Positions 46,455 to 58,052 are shown, numbered from the stretch's first letter. The stretch: DNA of 64,000 nt from Salinisphaera shabanensis E1L3A (GCF_000215955.2 NZ_AFNV02000020.1:1-64000); one strand, 5' to 3'. Translations and numbers: made by a program. The notes: generated by a model not told the origin, from the letters alone.

Positions 46455-47567
46455 ATGCCCTGGCCTATGCGAACCGCTTCCAACGACTGCCCGCATGCGA
46501 CGGGCGCACCTCGCGTGACGGTGCTTATTGCGGCTTTTCAAGCCGGCCGCTATATCGACGAGGCCATCGAAAGCGTACTCGCGCAGACCTTTCATGATTT
46601 CGAGCTGTTGATTATCGATGACGCATCCACCGACGACACATCGAACCGGGTCTGTGCGCATACCGGCGACCCGCGTGTGTGCGCAATCACGCACATCCGG
46701 AATATCGGCAGGGCTGCCAGTCGCAATCACGGAATCGATCTTGCACGCGGCGAATATATTGCATTCCTGGACGCAGACGACCGCTGCGAGTCGAGCCGTC
46801 TCGAGCAGCAGCTCGCCTATCTCGACAGCCACCCTGAAATAACCGGGGTTGGCAGCTGGATGGCATTGATAGACGAGCAAGGCAATCGGCTCGACGATCA
46901 GATCTATTCGTTGCCACTCGAACCAGACCACGTGGCTTGCCGGATGCTGTTTGAATGCTCGCTCGCACAACCGGCGATGATGGTGCGTCGCTACGCGCTC
47001 TCAAGCTATCGCTACGACACGGACATTGCGCTCGCAGAAGATTACGAACTCTGGGCACGCATGATCACCACCTGCAGGTTCGCCAATCTTGCAGAACCAT
47101 TGACATGCTATCGACGCCACGCCGAGCAGGTATCGGTCAATCAACTCCATGCACAGCAACACGTCGATTTCGATATCTACGGCCGGCAGCTCGCAAGGCT
47201 TGGCATCACCTACGATCAGCAAGACCTGATTCGCCATGAATGCGTGTTCAAGCGCTACGGCCGCAAGCCTGTACTCGAACACACCGGCGCCCCCCTCGAT
47301 ATTCACTACCTGCGCTGGTGCAATGCCTGGCTCAGCGAACTACGTGCGGCGAATGCGCAATATCGCATCTATCCCGAGCCGGCATTGTCGGACATGCTCG
47401 TCTCATGCTGGATCTTCGCCTGTCGCAAGGCGGCACGAAACAGTGGCTGGTTACGCGTAGCGGCTGAATTCATGCGCTCGGAATTACGATCTGCGATAGT
47501 TCCGTTCATGAAAAGGCATATGAAAACACGCTTGCGCGTACGCGGCGGCTTGGCGCGACCGGACTGA
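46455..47567 (+). CDS. GT2-family glycosyltransferase
   Basis: The 370-residue protein has the GT-A nucleotide domain: VTVLIAAFQAGRYIDEAIESVL, then IDDASTDDTS near 50, ARGEYIAFLDADDRCE with the DxD motif near 100, and IALAEDYELWARMI near 185. The start is uncertain: ATGs at 46389, 46455 and 46467 are all in frame, and the extra 22 residues of the first show no family match. It precedes the methyltransferase gene by 52 bases and is probably co-transcribed. Confidence 0.82.
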   Translation: MPWPMRTASNDCPHATGAPRVTVLIAAFQAGRYIDEAIESVLAQTFHDFELLIIDDASTDDTSNRVCAHTGDPRVCAITHIRNIGRAASRNHGIDLARGEYIAFLDADDRCESSRLEQQLAYLDSHPEITGVGSWMALIDEQGNRLDDQIYSLPLEPDHVACRMLFECSLAQPAMMVRRYALSSYRYDTDIALAEDYELWARMITTCRFANLAEPLTCYRRHAEQVSVNQLHAQQHVDFDIYGRQLARLGITYDQQDLIRHECVFKRYGRKPVLEHTGAPLDIHYLRWCNAWLSELRAANAQYRIYPEPALSDMLVSCWIFACRKAARNSGWLRVAAEFMRSELRSAIVPFMKRHMKTRLRVRGGLARPD

Positions 47568-47619
47568 CGCGACTTGAGCTTCGCATCAGCCCACTTTCCA
47601 CAATCGAGCTTCAAACGGT

Positions 47620-48342
47620 ATGAGTCTATTCAGAAAGCCTGCCAAGCCAACACCCGCGCCGCGCTCCAGCGAGCAAATCATCCGCGCCTACGAAAACAAC
47701 GAGAACATCACGCGGGACGAGTGCCGCATTCTCTATGACCTGGTCGAAGATCCCTGGGATCTGGGTTCGCAGACGCACTATGAATCCTATGCGCGCCTGA
47801 TCGAAGTCACCGACAAATATATCGACTGGGCGAATATCGACTGGATTGTGGATTACGGCAGCGGTGTGGGTACCTTCACCAAGGCGCTCAAGGACGCCCA
47901 TCCGCATATTCGCTCGCTGGGCATCGACTTCGATCGGGCACGCGAAGCCGCTGATCGACGTTTCGGCAGCAACCTGTTCGACGCGTTCTATGAAATGACA
48001 CCCGGCATCAGCGAATACGACCTGATGCGCGACGGCCTGCCCGACATCGATCTGGCACGGGTATGTATCTGTTTCATAAACAGTACGTACTATGTATTCA
48101 CAGAGCAGCGTCGGCGCCAGCGAATCGAACACATGTCGCGCCTGATCGCGCGTTTCGAGGCACGGGCTCAGGCCGACGCCGTGAAGTATCTGCTTGTCAC
48201 CGCGAACAACACCGACCGCGCCGCCGTCGACGCCATCAACAAGCGCGGGGCTGAACTGGTCTATCTGTCGCGCGATCTGGAACTGGCCAGCCGTATCGCC
48301 CAGTTCAATTCCGAACTGCACACCCGTGTGTGGCAGCGTTGA
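47620..48342 (+). CDS. SAM-dependent methyltransferase-like protein
   Basis: The 240-residue protein has a Rossmann-type SAM site: WIVDYGSGVGTFTKALKDA near residues 79-98 and GIDFDRAREAADRRFGS near 107. Later motifs are degenerate (LARVCICFINSTYYVFTE near 145). The substrate could be a sugar of the neighbouring glycan, but no diagnostic motif supports that. Its stop lies seven bases from the convergent glnE stop. Confidence 0.65.
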   Translation: MSLFRKPAKPTPAPRSSEQIIRAYENNENITRDECRILYDLVEDPWDLGSQTHYESYARLIEVTDKYIDWANIDWIVDYGSGVGTFTKALKDAHPHIRSLGIDFDRAREAADRRFGSNLFDAFYEMTPGISEYDLMRDGLPDIDLARVCICFINSTYYVFTEQRRRQRIEHMSRLIARFEARAQADAVKYLLVTANNTDRAAVDAINKRGAELVYLSRDLELASRIAQFNSELHTRVWQR

Positions 48343-48349
48343 GTCGCGC

Positions 48350-51109
48350 TCAGCTCTTTTTTCGCGCGTCGCCGATCCACGCCTGCCATATGTCAGCGAC
48401 TGCACGGCGCTGTTTTGCGTATTCATCGGCCCCGATCATGGCGCGCTGACGTTGCAGAGACTGCGCATGGATAATGCGCCGATAGCGTCGATACGCTGAC
48501 GTTAGCGTCTTGATGTCTTCATAGCCCGCCCGCCCCGCGGACTCGTATGTTTCCAGCACACGAATCGCGTCGGTAAAGATCAATAGCTCGGGGCAATTCG
48601 TACCGTGTGCGAGTGCGACGAATTGAGCGATGAATTCGATATCGATCAGCCCGCCCGGCATCTGTTTTACATCGAGCCAGTCGTCCTGGGTTTCATCCTT
48701 GACGCGGCGCATGCGATCGCGCATTTCGCACACTTCCCGGGCAAGTGCGCCGGTATCACGCGGTGTAGCCAACACGGCGCGACGGATTTCGGCAAAACGC
48801 TCCCCCAGAGCGGCGTCGCCACTGACCGGCCGCGCGCGGACCAGGGCTTGGTGTTCCCAGGTCCATGCATTTTCGCGTTGATAGCGCTCGAACGCATCGA
48901 TATGGGTCACCATCATCCCCGCCTTGCCGCTGGGGCGCAGGCGCATGTCTATTTCATATACGCGACCCGCGGCAGTTTGAGTACTGAGAACATGAATCAG
49001 CCGCTGGGCAAGGCGGGTGAAAAAGGCCTGATGACTCAGGGCACGCTCGCCATCAGTCATCGCCTCGGTCTTGCCGCTGTAGACGAACACGAGATCCAGA
49101 TCCGAGGTGTACCCAAGCTCCAGACCACCCAACTTGCCGTAGGCGATAATCGCGAATGGCGCGCGCTCACCGTTGTCGGCACGCGGCGTGCCATAACGCT
49201 GTGTCATTTGATGCCAGGCCATGTCGAGCGCGGCATCAAGCACCAGCTCGGCGAGTTCGGTGAGGTGATCGGATACGATCATCAACGGCATCGAGTTGCT
49301 CACATCCGCAGCGGCAATTCGCAACGTCGCGCTTTGCTTGAAACGACGCAGGGTGTCCATGCGCAGTTCGAGATCGTCGGCATCGATGCCGGCCAGGTCC
49401 GCTGCCAGATCCTTGGCCAGTTCGGCACGGCGCGGCGGCCGGTATAGCTGACGCGGATCCAGCAGGCTGTCCAGCAAGGCCGGTTGAGCACGGATACGGC
49501 TGGTGATCCATTCGCTGGCCGAGCACAAACGCATTAACGTGGATAGCGCGGCCGGATGCTCGACCAGCAGCGCCATATAGGTGCTGCGCCCCACAATGGC
49601 TGACAGTACGCTGATCGTGCGGGTGATCGCACGGTCCGGACTGTCGGCACGTGCTGCCGCGCCAAACAACAACGGAATCAGGCGTGCAATCCAGCGCCGC
49701 CCCCGGTCCTCCAGGCCACGGTAGAGGCTTTGCCCCTGGATGTCGGCCAGCGCTTCACGCACACCCGACACGTCCTCGATGCCGTACTCGGCCAACAGGT
49801 CCTTTGCCTGGGTTTCATCCAGTTCGCCGTCCCAGAATGCGCTCAAGCGCTGGGTATCCTGATCCGGCGTACTGTCATCGGCCTGCGGCGAGACGAATAC
49901 CTGCTCGAAAGCCTGGTGTACCCCTTCACGGGTATCCTGCATGGCTCGACTGAAGGCAGCCCAGTTTTCATACCCCATGGATTCGGCGAGCGCCTGTTGC
50001 GCGGCGCCGTCGTCGGGCAAGTCGTGGGTCTGGCGATCATTCGCCATCTGCAAACGGTTTTCCGCGCGGCGCAGGAACCGATACGCGGTTTCCAGCTCCT
50101 CTGCCGTATGTGACGGCAGATGCCCACCGCTCGCCAGGCGGGCCAATGTCGGCAGCAGCCGCGTATCCTGCAGTGACGGCTCCTGACCGCCCCGGATCAG
50201 CTGAAACGCCTGCACGATGAATTCGATCTCGCGAATGCCGCCGATACCGAGCTTGATGTTGTCCTGAAGCTCGGCGCGTACCACCTGGCGGTCGATGAGC
50301 GCCTTCATGTCGCGAATCGACTCGAAGGTTCCATAATCCAGGTAGCGTCGATACACGAACGGCCGTAGACACTCTATAAGGCGCCGCCCCCCTTCGATAT
50401 CCCCGGCCACAGGGCGTGCCTTGACCCAGGCGTAGCGCTCCCATTCGCGTCCGTGCGACTGATAATAGCTCTCCATTGCAGCGATACTGGCAGTCAGCGC
50501 GCCGGAATCGCCGAAAGGACGCAAGCGCGTGTCCACTCGGTAGACAAAGCCGTCGGCGGTGGATTCACTGAGTGTCTGCACCAGACGACGTGCGACGCGC
50601 TTGGTATACCCCTCGGCATCCAGTGGCTTGTCGCCATCGGACTCGCCACGCGCGCGATAGCCGAAGATCAAGTCGATATCCGACGAGAAGTTGAGCTCGC
50701 GCCCACCGAGTTTGCCCATGCCGATCACGATCAGGCGCTGCGCGTTACCTTTGGCATCGCGCAGCACACCGTGACGTTCCTGCATCGCCTGCTCGGCCGC
50801 GTCGAGTGCCGCCTCGATACAGCGGTCAGCGAGCGTACTCAACGCCGAAAGCGTGGTCTCCAGCTCGTCGACACCTGCCAGGTCCCGCCAGGCGATTATC
50901 GCCATGCTTTCGTTTCGATATGCGCGGAGCGCGGCGTCGAATGAATCGGGAGACGACGGTTGCGGCGCCTCGGCGATCACTTCAGCATTATCGCGGTCGA
51001 ACCGCCCTTGCTGCCATAGCGCCTCGAAGCGTTCCGGATTCTGTTCGCACCAGGTGTCTAGAAAGCGGCTCCAGCAGCGCACACGCGCATCGATTTTGGT
51101 TTGAGGCAC
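48350..51109 (-). CDS. glnE: Bifunctional glutamine synthetase adenylyltransferase / adenylyl-removing enzyme
   Basis: GlnE adds and removes AMP on glutamine synthetase in response to PII. The 919-residue protein has two nucleotidyltransferase domains in tandem. The first (about 60-430) has FSSDIDLIFGYRARGESDG near 142; the second (about 560-905) has LGYTSDLDLVFVYSG near 665. The helical PII-response regions lie between and after. The order follows the family, deadenylase first. The N-terminus is GTG and slightly short compared with the about 945-residue E. coli enzyme. Confidence 0.95.
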   Translation of the reverse strand: MPQTKIDARVRCWSRFLDTWCEQNPERFEALWQQGRFDRDNAEVIAEAPQPSSPDSFDAALRAYRNESMAIIAWRDLAGVDELETTLSALSTLADRCIEAALDAAEQAMQERHGVLRDAKGNAQRLIVIGMGKLGGRELNFSSDIDLIFGYRARGESDGDKPLDAEGYTKRVARRLVQTLSESTADGFVYRVDTRLRPFGDSGALTASIAAMESYYQSHGREWERYAWVKARPVAGDIEGGRRLIECLRPFVYRRYLDYGTFESIRDMKALIDRQVVRAELQDNIKLGIGGIREIEFIVQAFQLIRGGQEPSLQDTRLLPTLARLASGGHLPSHTAEELETAYRFLRRAENRLQMANDRQTHDLPDDGAAQQALAESMGYENWAAFSRAMQDTREGVHQAFEQVFVSPQADDSTPDQDTQRLSAFWDGELDETQAKDLLAEYGIEDVSGVREALADIQGQSLYRGLEDRGRRWIARLIPLLFGAAARADSPDRAITRTISVLSAIVGRSTYMALLVEHPAALSTLMRLCSASEWITSRIRAQPALLDSLLDPRQLYRPPRRAELAKDLAADLAGIDADDLELRMDTLRRFKQSATLRIAAADVSNSMPLMIVSDHLTELAELVLDAALDMAWHQMTQRYGTPRADNGERAPFAIIAYGKLGGLELGYTSDLDLVFVYSGKTEAMTDGERALSHQAFFTRLAQRLIHVLSTQTAAGRVYEIDMRLRPSGKAGMMVTHIDAFERYQRENAWTWEHQALVRARPVSGDAALGERFAEIRRAVLATPRDTGALAREVCEMRDRMRRVKDETQDDWLDVKQMPGGLIDIEFIAQFVALAHGTNCPELLIFTDAIRVLETYESAGRAGYEDIKTLTSAYRRYRRIIHAQSLQRQRAMIGADEYAKQRRAVADIWQAWIGDARKKS

Positions 51110-51353
51110 TCAGAACACTCCGAATCGGTCGTCGACATCGCGCATGGTAGCGCTGTTGTTCGGTTGTGCCATCCCTGAGTATATATTGGCCACAACCGCA
51201 AATGAATCAATCGACGCGGGCGGAAAGCGCTAACTATCGTGCAGCATCTGCTCGCACCGGACGTCTGCCCCGCGTTACTGCGCTTGATACCGTATCGGCC
51301 GGTAAACGAATATAAGCTCGTCCAGAATCGCCTTGTGAAGCCCGAATCGCCCA
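51110..51353. other. Intergenic region upstream of glnE
   Basis: About 240 bases between the groEL terminator and glnE. It should carry the glnE promoter on the minus strand. No clear promoter, RNA or small gene was recognised. Confidence 0.4.
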
Positions 51354-51380
51354 TAAAAAAGCCCCGCACGAGGCGGGGCT
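51354..51380 (-). terminator. Terminator of groES-groEL
   Basis: AGCCCCGC (51360-51367) pairs with GCGGGGCT (51373-51380) around a five-base loop, with seven T-pairing A bases on the minus-strand 3' side. It lies 44 bases past the groEL stop. Confidence 0.92.
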
Positions 51381-51423
51381 CTATTCACGCTGGGATAGGC
51401 ATCCCGGACGTGGACCGCACGAT

Positions 51424-53085
<1,662 letters not shown>

Positions 53086-53129
53086 CTAAATACTGTGTTC
53101 GTAAACGGTGAACGTAAGCGACGCGGGTA

Positions 53130-53417
53130 TTAACCCAGCACCGCCAGGATGTCGTCTTCGCGCATTACGACGACTTCGTCACCGTCGACCTTGATTTCGG
53201 TGCCCGAGAACTTGCCGAACATGACTTTATCGCCGACCTTGACTTCAGGCTTGCGCGTCTCGCCATTATCAAGCGGCTTGCCATTGCCAACCGCGACGAC
53301 TTCGCCACGCTGGGGCTTTTCGGCCGCCGTATCGGGAATGACGATACCCCCGGCCGTCTTCTGCTCTTCCTCGAGCCGCTTGATGACGACACGGTCATGT
53401 AAAGGACGGATATTCAT
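53130..53417 (-). CDS. groS: Co-chaperonin GroES
   Basis: GroES caps the GroEL ring. The 95-residue product begins [25 protein letters not shown] (first part residues 1-20) and has the mobile loop with GGIVIPDTA near 24 and [17 protein letters not shown] at the end. The ATG at 53417 is supported by GGAGAAGGG upstream. An in-frame start 32 codons further out is rejected. Confidence 0.97.
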   Translation of the reverse strand: MNIRPLHDRVVIKRLEEEQKTAGGIVIPDTAAEKPQRGEVVAVGNGKPLDNGETRKPEVKVGDKVMFGKFSGTEIKVDGDEVVVMREDDILAVLG

Positions 53418-53525
53418 GCCACCCTTCTCCTCGAAACGTTGGTTGTTGATCAAAACGTCTTGCCGACGTGCCATCTGGCCGCCGGGAGAGAACGTCACCA
53501 TTGACGATCTCAATCATCGCCATTG

Positions 53526-53551
53526 ATGCGGCCTTGGCTCAGCCTTTCAAG
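53526..53551 (-). promoter_or_regulatory. Sigma-32-type heat-shock promoter of groES-groEL
   Basis: On the minus strand CTTGAA (53546-53551) and CCGCAT (53526-53531) are spaced by 14 bases. Known sigma-32 promoters use CTTGAA and CCCCAT with 13-17 bases. The start would be about 100 bases before the groES ATG. No CIRCE element was seen. Confidence 0.7.
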
Positions 53552-53704
53552 AGCGCATGGCGTTTTTTTTATCGGTGAGGCGTCATAAAAGGCTCTGACG
53601 CGCAATGGATTTGAAAGGGTTTCTTGTCACTTTGCACTGCAACAATTATCTTGGAGCAGTCAATCAACCGCGCCGGCATGACGCCGGCGAAACTGGAGGG
53701 ATCA

Positions 53705-54991
53705 ATGGCCGAGAACATGCCACGCCGGGTCGCCATCGTCGGCGGCGCCCGTATTCCGTTCTGCCGCTCGAACACCAAGTACTCGCACCAATCCAATCAG
53801 GACCTGCTCACCGCATCGTTCAAGGCACTGTCGGAAAAATACAAGCTGGCCGGCAAACAGATCGGCGAAGTCGCCGGGGGCGCAGTGCTCAAGCACGCGC
53901 GTGACTTCAACCTGACGCGTGAAGCAGTGCTCGGTACGGATCTCGATCCCCACACGCCGGCGTTCGATGTGCAGCAGGCCTGCGGCACCAGTCTTGAAGC
54001 TACCCTGCTCATCGCCAACAAGATCGCCATGGGCCAGATCGATTGCGGTATCGCCGGCGGTGTGGATACCACCTCCGACGCACCGATCGCGATCAACGAA
54101 GACCTGCGCAAGATTCTGCTCGATGTGAATCGCGCCAAGACGGGCGGCGAGCGCGCCAAACTGCTGGCCAAGCTGCGCCCGCGTCATCTCGTGCCGAACT
54201 TCCCTGGCGTATCCGAGCCGCGTACCGGCCTGTCCATGGGCGAGCACTGTGAGCTCATGGCCAAGGAATGGAAGATTTCGCGCAAGGCACAGGATGAATT
54301 GGCCGTCGCCAGTCACAAGGCCGCCGCCCAGGCTTATGTCGACGGCTTCTACGACGATCTGGTCTTTCCCTACCTCGGCGTCGAACGCGACAACAACATG
54401 CGTCCGGACACCAGCGTCGAACAGTTGGCCAAGCTCAAGCCGGCCTTCGACAAGGAAAACGGCACCCTCACGGCGGCGAACTCCACGCCGCTGACCGATG
54501 GCGCATCGTCGGTCTTCCTGTGTAGCGAGGAATATGCCGAGGCCAATAACCTGCCGGTGCAGGCGTTCTTTACGCCCTACTCGCGCACCGCAGCGGTCGA
54601 TTTCGTCGATGGCGGCGAAGGCCTGCTCATGTCACCGACCTATGCCGTGGCCGATATGCTCGACGCAGCCGGCCTGACCTTGCAGGATTTCGACTTCTAC
54701 GAAATCCACGAGGCATTCGCTGCCCAGGTGTTGTGCACGCTCAAGGCGTGGGAGTCCAAGAAATACTGCAAGGAACGCCTCGGTCGCGACACGCCGTTGG
54801 GTTCGATCGATACGAGCAAGCTCAACGTCAAGGGCTCATCGGTCGCCCTCGGGCATCCGTTTGCAGCCACCGGTACGCGCATCGTGGCCACCCTCGCCAA
54901 GATCCTCGACGAAAACGGCGGTGGCCGGGGCCTGATCTCGATCTGCGCAGCAGGCGGCCAGGGCGTGACCGCGATTCTGGAAAAACCGTAA
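53705..54991 (+). CDS. Acetyl-CoA C-acyltransferase (thiolase)
   Basis: The 428-residue enzyme belongs to the thiolase family. The catalytic Cys is in VQQACGTSLEA near residue 92. The His is in FYEIHEAFAAQ near 340, and the C-terminal GHPFAATGTR and CAAGGQG motifs follow (second Cys). It cleaves or forms beta-ketoacyl-CoA. It resembles FadI-type or acetyl-CoA C-acetyltransferase enzymes, which sequence alone does not separate. GGAGG lies eight bases before the ATG. It is transcribed divergently from groES. Confidence 0.9.
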   Translation: MAENMPRRVAIVGGARIPFCRSNTKYSHQSNQDLLTASFKALSEKYKLAGKQIGEVAGGAVLKHARDFNLTREAVLGTDLDPHTPAFDVQQACGTSLEATLLIANKIAMGQIDCGIAGGVDTTSDAPIAINEDLRKILLDVNRAKTGGERAKLLAKLRPRHLVPNFPGVSEPRTGLSMGEHCELMAKEWKISRKAQDELAVASHKAAAQAYVDGFYDDLVFPYLGVERDNNMRPDTSVEQLAKLKPAFDKENGTLTAANSTPLTDGASSVFLCSEEYAEANNLPVQAFFTPYSRTAAVDFVDGGEGLLMSPTYAVADMLDAAGLTLQDFDFYEIHEAFAAQVLCTLKAWESKKYCKERLGRDTPLGSIDTSKLNVKGSSVALGHPFAATGTRIVATLAKILDENGGGRGLISICAAGGQGVTAILEKP

Positions 54992-55036
54992 CGCCGTTCA
55001 ACGTTAGAAATAGCGCTTTCAGAGCGCTCAGAGGCT

Positions 55037-55068
55037 AAAAAAGACGGGCGTTATCGCCCGTCTTTTTT
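55037..55068 (+). terminator. Terminator after the thiolase gene
   Basis: AAAAAAGACGGGCG and CGCCCGTCTTTTTT form a perfect 14-bp stem with loop TTAT. It can act in both directions. Confidence 0.95.
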
Positions 55069-55254
55069 TATGCGTGCCAATCGCTTGTCCTAGCCGAATG
55101 GCTACAAGACAGCGCGCCGAGAAAAGTGGCAGGATTGACCGCCGGTGCCGATCCAGGGAGAACATAAGTCGGCACGAATAGTGCAAGGCTGACATAGCGC
55201 GAACTCAGGCGTCCTGTGGCGGCCATCAATCGGCGACACGAACAAGGGGGAAGC

Positions 55255-55308
55255 ATGGAAAACAAGTACGCGATCATCGAATTTATCGGGCAAGCACCAC
55301 GGCCATGA
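55255..55308 (+). CDS. 17-residue ORF overlapping the NSS transporter start
   Basis: The frame ATG GAA AAC ... CCA TGA encodes MENKYAIIEFIGQAPRP. It has a strong ribosome site (AAGGGGG, about four bases before the ATG), which the transporter itself lacks. Its TGA overlaps the transporter ATG (ATGA), the classic arrangement for translational coupling. It is not a recognised MetS-type small subunit, which in known systems is longer and downstream. It may be a leader that drives transporter translation. Confidence 0.45.
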   Translation: MENKYAIIEFIGQAPRP

Positions 55309-56642
55309 GTGTGGCGCGCGAACATTGGGGCAGCCGGCTGGGCTTCATCATGGCGTCGGCCGGCTCGGCGGTCGGGCTCGGCAATGTCTGGAAATTTCCG
55401 TATATGGCCGGCGAGAACGGCGGTGGCGCATTCCTGATCATCTATCTGGGTTGCGTCGTGTTTTTCGGCCTATCTCTGGTAATCGCCGAGCTCCTTATCG
55501 GGCGCATGGCCCAGAGCAACCCGGTCGGCGCCTTTCGCACGCTCGGCGGGCGCGGCTGGCCCGCGGTCGGCGCCATGGGCGTGCTGACCGCTTTCATCAT
55601 CCTGTCGTTTTATATCGTCGTCGCCGGCTGGACGCTGGCTTATATCCTGTTCATGGGCGAAAACACCTTCGGCGGCGTCGACATCGAACAGAGCACGAAG
55701 ATCTTCACCAGCTTTATCGCTTCACCGGTACAACCGCTGGTCTATGCCGCGATCTTTACCGTGTTGATGGTCGGCGTAGTGCTCGGCGGCGTCGCCTCCG
55801 GTATCGAGCGCGCATCCAAATGGCTGATGCCGTTGCTTTTCGTCCTGCTGATCGTGCTCGCGATTCGCGCGGTGACCCTGCCGGGCGCCGGTGAAGGCGT
55901 GGACTTCTATCTGATGCCTGACTGGAGTCGGGTGACCGCTAGCACCTGGGGCGGCGCGATCAGCCAGGCATTCTTTTCCCTGTCGCTCGGCATGGGGGCC
56001 ATGCTGACCTACGGCTCTTATATGTCGCGTGAACAGAACCTGCCGCGCGACGCATCGCTGGTCGTGGGCCTGGATACCCTGGTCGCCCTGCTCGCCGGGC
56101 TTGTGATCCTGCCGGCGGTTTTTTCGGCGGGCATGGAACCCAGTGCTGGCGCCGGGCTGACCTTCATGACCCTACCGACGGTATTCGCGCAAATGCCGGC
56201 CGGCGAGATATTCGGACTGGCATTCTTCATTCTGCTGGCGATCGCCGCGTTGACCTCGGCCGTGTCGCTGCTTGAAGTGGTGGTGAGTTATCTGGTCGAT
56301 GACAAGGGTTTGTCCCGCTTCGCCGCGGCCGCAGGGACGGGCATCGTGATCTTCATCATAGCCATCCCGATTTCCCTGTCGCAGGGCATCTGGAAAGAAA
56401 ACACCATTGCCGGCATGACCTTCCTGGACTTCGCCGATTTCGTAACCGCGCACGTCATGATGCCGGTCGGCGGGTTGCTGATCGCGCTGTTCGTCGGCTG
56501 GCGGTTGGGGCCGCGTGCGGTCGAGGCGTTGAAATCGCATCCGGAACAGCACTTGCCGCTTGCGGGCTTGTGGCTATTTGTCCTGCGCTTCCTGGCGCCG
56601 GCGGGGATTGCCTGGATTCTGGTTCAGGGTTTTTTTGAATAA
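55305..56642 (+). CDS. Neurotransmitter:sodium symporter (NSS) family amino-acid transporter
   Basis: The 445-residue integral membrane protein opens with the NSS signature: SRLGFIMASAGSAVGLGNVWKFPYMAGENGGGAFL, split over residues 10-44, forming TM1 and the Na+/substrate site. Ten or more further helices follow, with LEVVVSYLVDDK near 325. It probably imports a hydrophobic or neutral amino acid with Na+. It has no good ribosome site of its own and overlaps the 17-codon ORF. Confidence 0.92.
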   Translation: MSVAREHWGSRLGFIMASAGSAVGLGNVWKFPYMAGENGGGAFLIIYLGCVVFFGLSLVIAELLIGRMAQSNPVGAFRTLGGRGWPAVGAMGVLTAFIILSFYIVVAGWTLAYILFMGENTFGGVDIEQSTKIFTSFIASPVQPLVYAAIFTVLMVGVVLGGVASGIERASKWLMPLLFVLLIVLAIRAVTLPGAGEGVDFYLMPDWSRVTASTWGGAISQAFFSLSLGMGAMLTYGSYMSREQNLPRDASLVVGLDTLVALLAGLVILPAVFSAGMEPSAGAGLTFMTLPTVFAQMPAGEIFGLAFFILLAIAALTSAVSLLEVVVSYLVDDKGLSRFAAAAGTGIVIFIIAIPISLSQGIWKENTIAGMTFLDFADFVTAHVMMPVGGLLIALFVGWRLGPRAVEALKSHPEQHLPLAGLWLFVLRFLAPAGIAWILVQGFFE

Positions 56643-56687
56643 TGTCATCCGGGCCCGTAAACGCGGCCCACTCAGGGGGATTTGATC

Positions 56688-58028
56688 ATGGAAACACTTA
56701 CTAACGCGCTGAGCACGCTCAGCGGCTGGGTCTGGGGCCCGGTCATGCTGATACTGCTGCTGGGTACCGGCATTTATTTGACCGTCGGTTTGCGCGGTAT
56801 ACCGCAACGCAAACTGTTCTACGGTTTTTCGATGATGTTCGCCGGGCGTAAACAGACCACGGAGCCCGGCGACATCACACCTTTCCAGGCCCTGGCCACG
56901 GCTCTGGCGGCAACGGTCGGTACCGGCAACATTGCCGGTGTGGCCACCGCCATCCATTTGGGTGGGCCCGGTGCGATCTTCTGGATGTGGGTGACGGCCA
57001 TCGTGGGCATGGCCACCAAGTACGGCGAAGCCGTGCTGGCAGTGAAGTATCGCGAAACCAATGCCGAGGGCGCCTACGTGGGTGGCCCGATGTACTACAT
57101 CCGCAACGGACTCGGCACGAACTGGAAATGGTTGGCCTTCGCCTTTGCCCTGTTCGCGACGATCGCGGCGTTCGGTATCGGCAATACCGTGCAATCCAAC
57201 TCGGTTTCGCAGGTGTTCGATGAAACCCTGTCCATCCCGCGCTGGCTGACGGGTCTGGTCATGGCTGCCGGCGTGTTCGCCGTGATCATCGGCGGCGTGC
57301 AACGCCTGGCGAGTGTCACCGACAAGCTTGTGCCGGTGATGGCGATCATCTACGTGATCGGCGCCGCCGTCGTTCTTGTGCTTAATGCCGGCGAAGTGCC
57401 GGGGGCAATCGCACTGATCTTTTCCGATGCCTTTACCGGCACCGCGGCCACCGGCGGCTTTGCTGGCGCGGGCATCATCATGGCGATCCGTTTCGGCGTG
57501 GCGCGCGGCATCTTCTCCAACGAAGCGGGTCTGGGTAGTGCACCGATCGCCCATGCGGCCGCACGCACCGACAGCCCGGTCCGCCAGGGCGTGGTCGCGA
57601 TGCTGGGTACGTTCATCGATACCATCATCGTTTGCACCATGACAGCGCTGGTGATCATCTCTACCGGCGCCTGGTCTTCCGGCACGACGGGCGCGCAGCT
57701 GTCGGCCGAAGCCTTCACCACCGGCATGCCCGGCCCAGGCGGCTGGATCGTGAGCTTCGGGCTGGTGATCTTCGCGTTCTCGACCATGCTCGCCTGGAGC
57801 TACTACGGCGAACGCACTGCCGAGTACCTGTTCGGCTCACGTATCATCACGCCGTACCGCCTGCTGTGGGTCGTCGCCGTGTTCGTGGGCGCCATCGCGC
57901 AGCTGGACTTCGTCTGGCTCGTGGCCGACGTCATGAACGCCCTGATGGCGATTCCGAACCTCATCGCGCTGGTTCTGCTCGCACCGGTCGTGTTCAAGCT
58001 CACACGCGCGTATTTCGATAAAACGTAA
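56688..58028 (+). CDS. Alanine/glycine:cation symporter (AGCS family)
   Basis: The 446-residue membrane protein shows the AGCS patterns TPFQALATALAATVGTGNIAGVATAI near 64-90, GGPGAIFWMWVTAIVGMATKY and the TM8 region FSNEAGLGSAPIAHAAA near 280. It imports alanine or glycine with Na+ or H+. AGGGGG lies eight bases before the ATG at 56688; a TTG two codons upstream is less likely. It follows the NSS transporter by 45 bases and is likely in one transcript with it. Confidence 0.92.
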   Translation: METLTNALSTLSGWVWGPVMLILLLGTGIYLTVGLRGIPQRKLFYGFSMMFAGRKQTTEPGDITPFQALATALAATVGTGNIAGVATAIHLGGPGAIFWMWVTAIVGMATKYGEAVLAVKYRETNAEGAYVGGPMYYIRNGLGTNWKWLAFAFALFATIAAFGIGNTVQSNSVSQVFDETLSIPRWLTGLVMAAGVFAVIIGGVQRLASVTDKLVPVMAIIYVIGAAVVLVLNAGEVPGAIALIFSDAFTGTAATGGFAGAGIIMAIRFGVARGIFSNEAGLGSAPIAHAAARTDSPVRQGVVAMLGTFIDTIIVCTMTALVIISTGAWSSGTTGAQLSAEAFTTGMPGPGGWIVSFGLVIFAFSTMLAWSYYGERTAEYLFGSRIITPYRLLWVVAVFVGAIAQLDFVWLVADVMNALMAIPNLIALVLLAPVVFKLTRAYFDKT

Positions 58029-58052
58029 GCGTTAAAATAGGCGGTAAACCCA

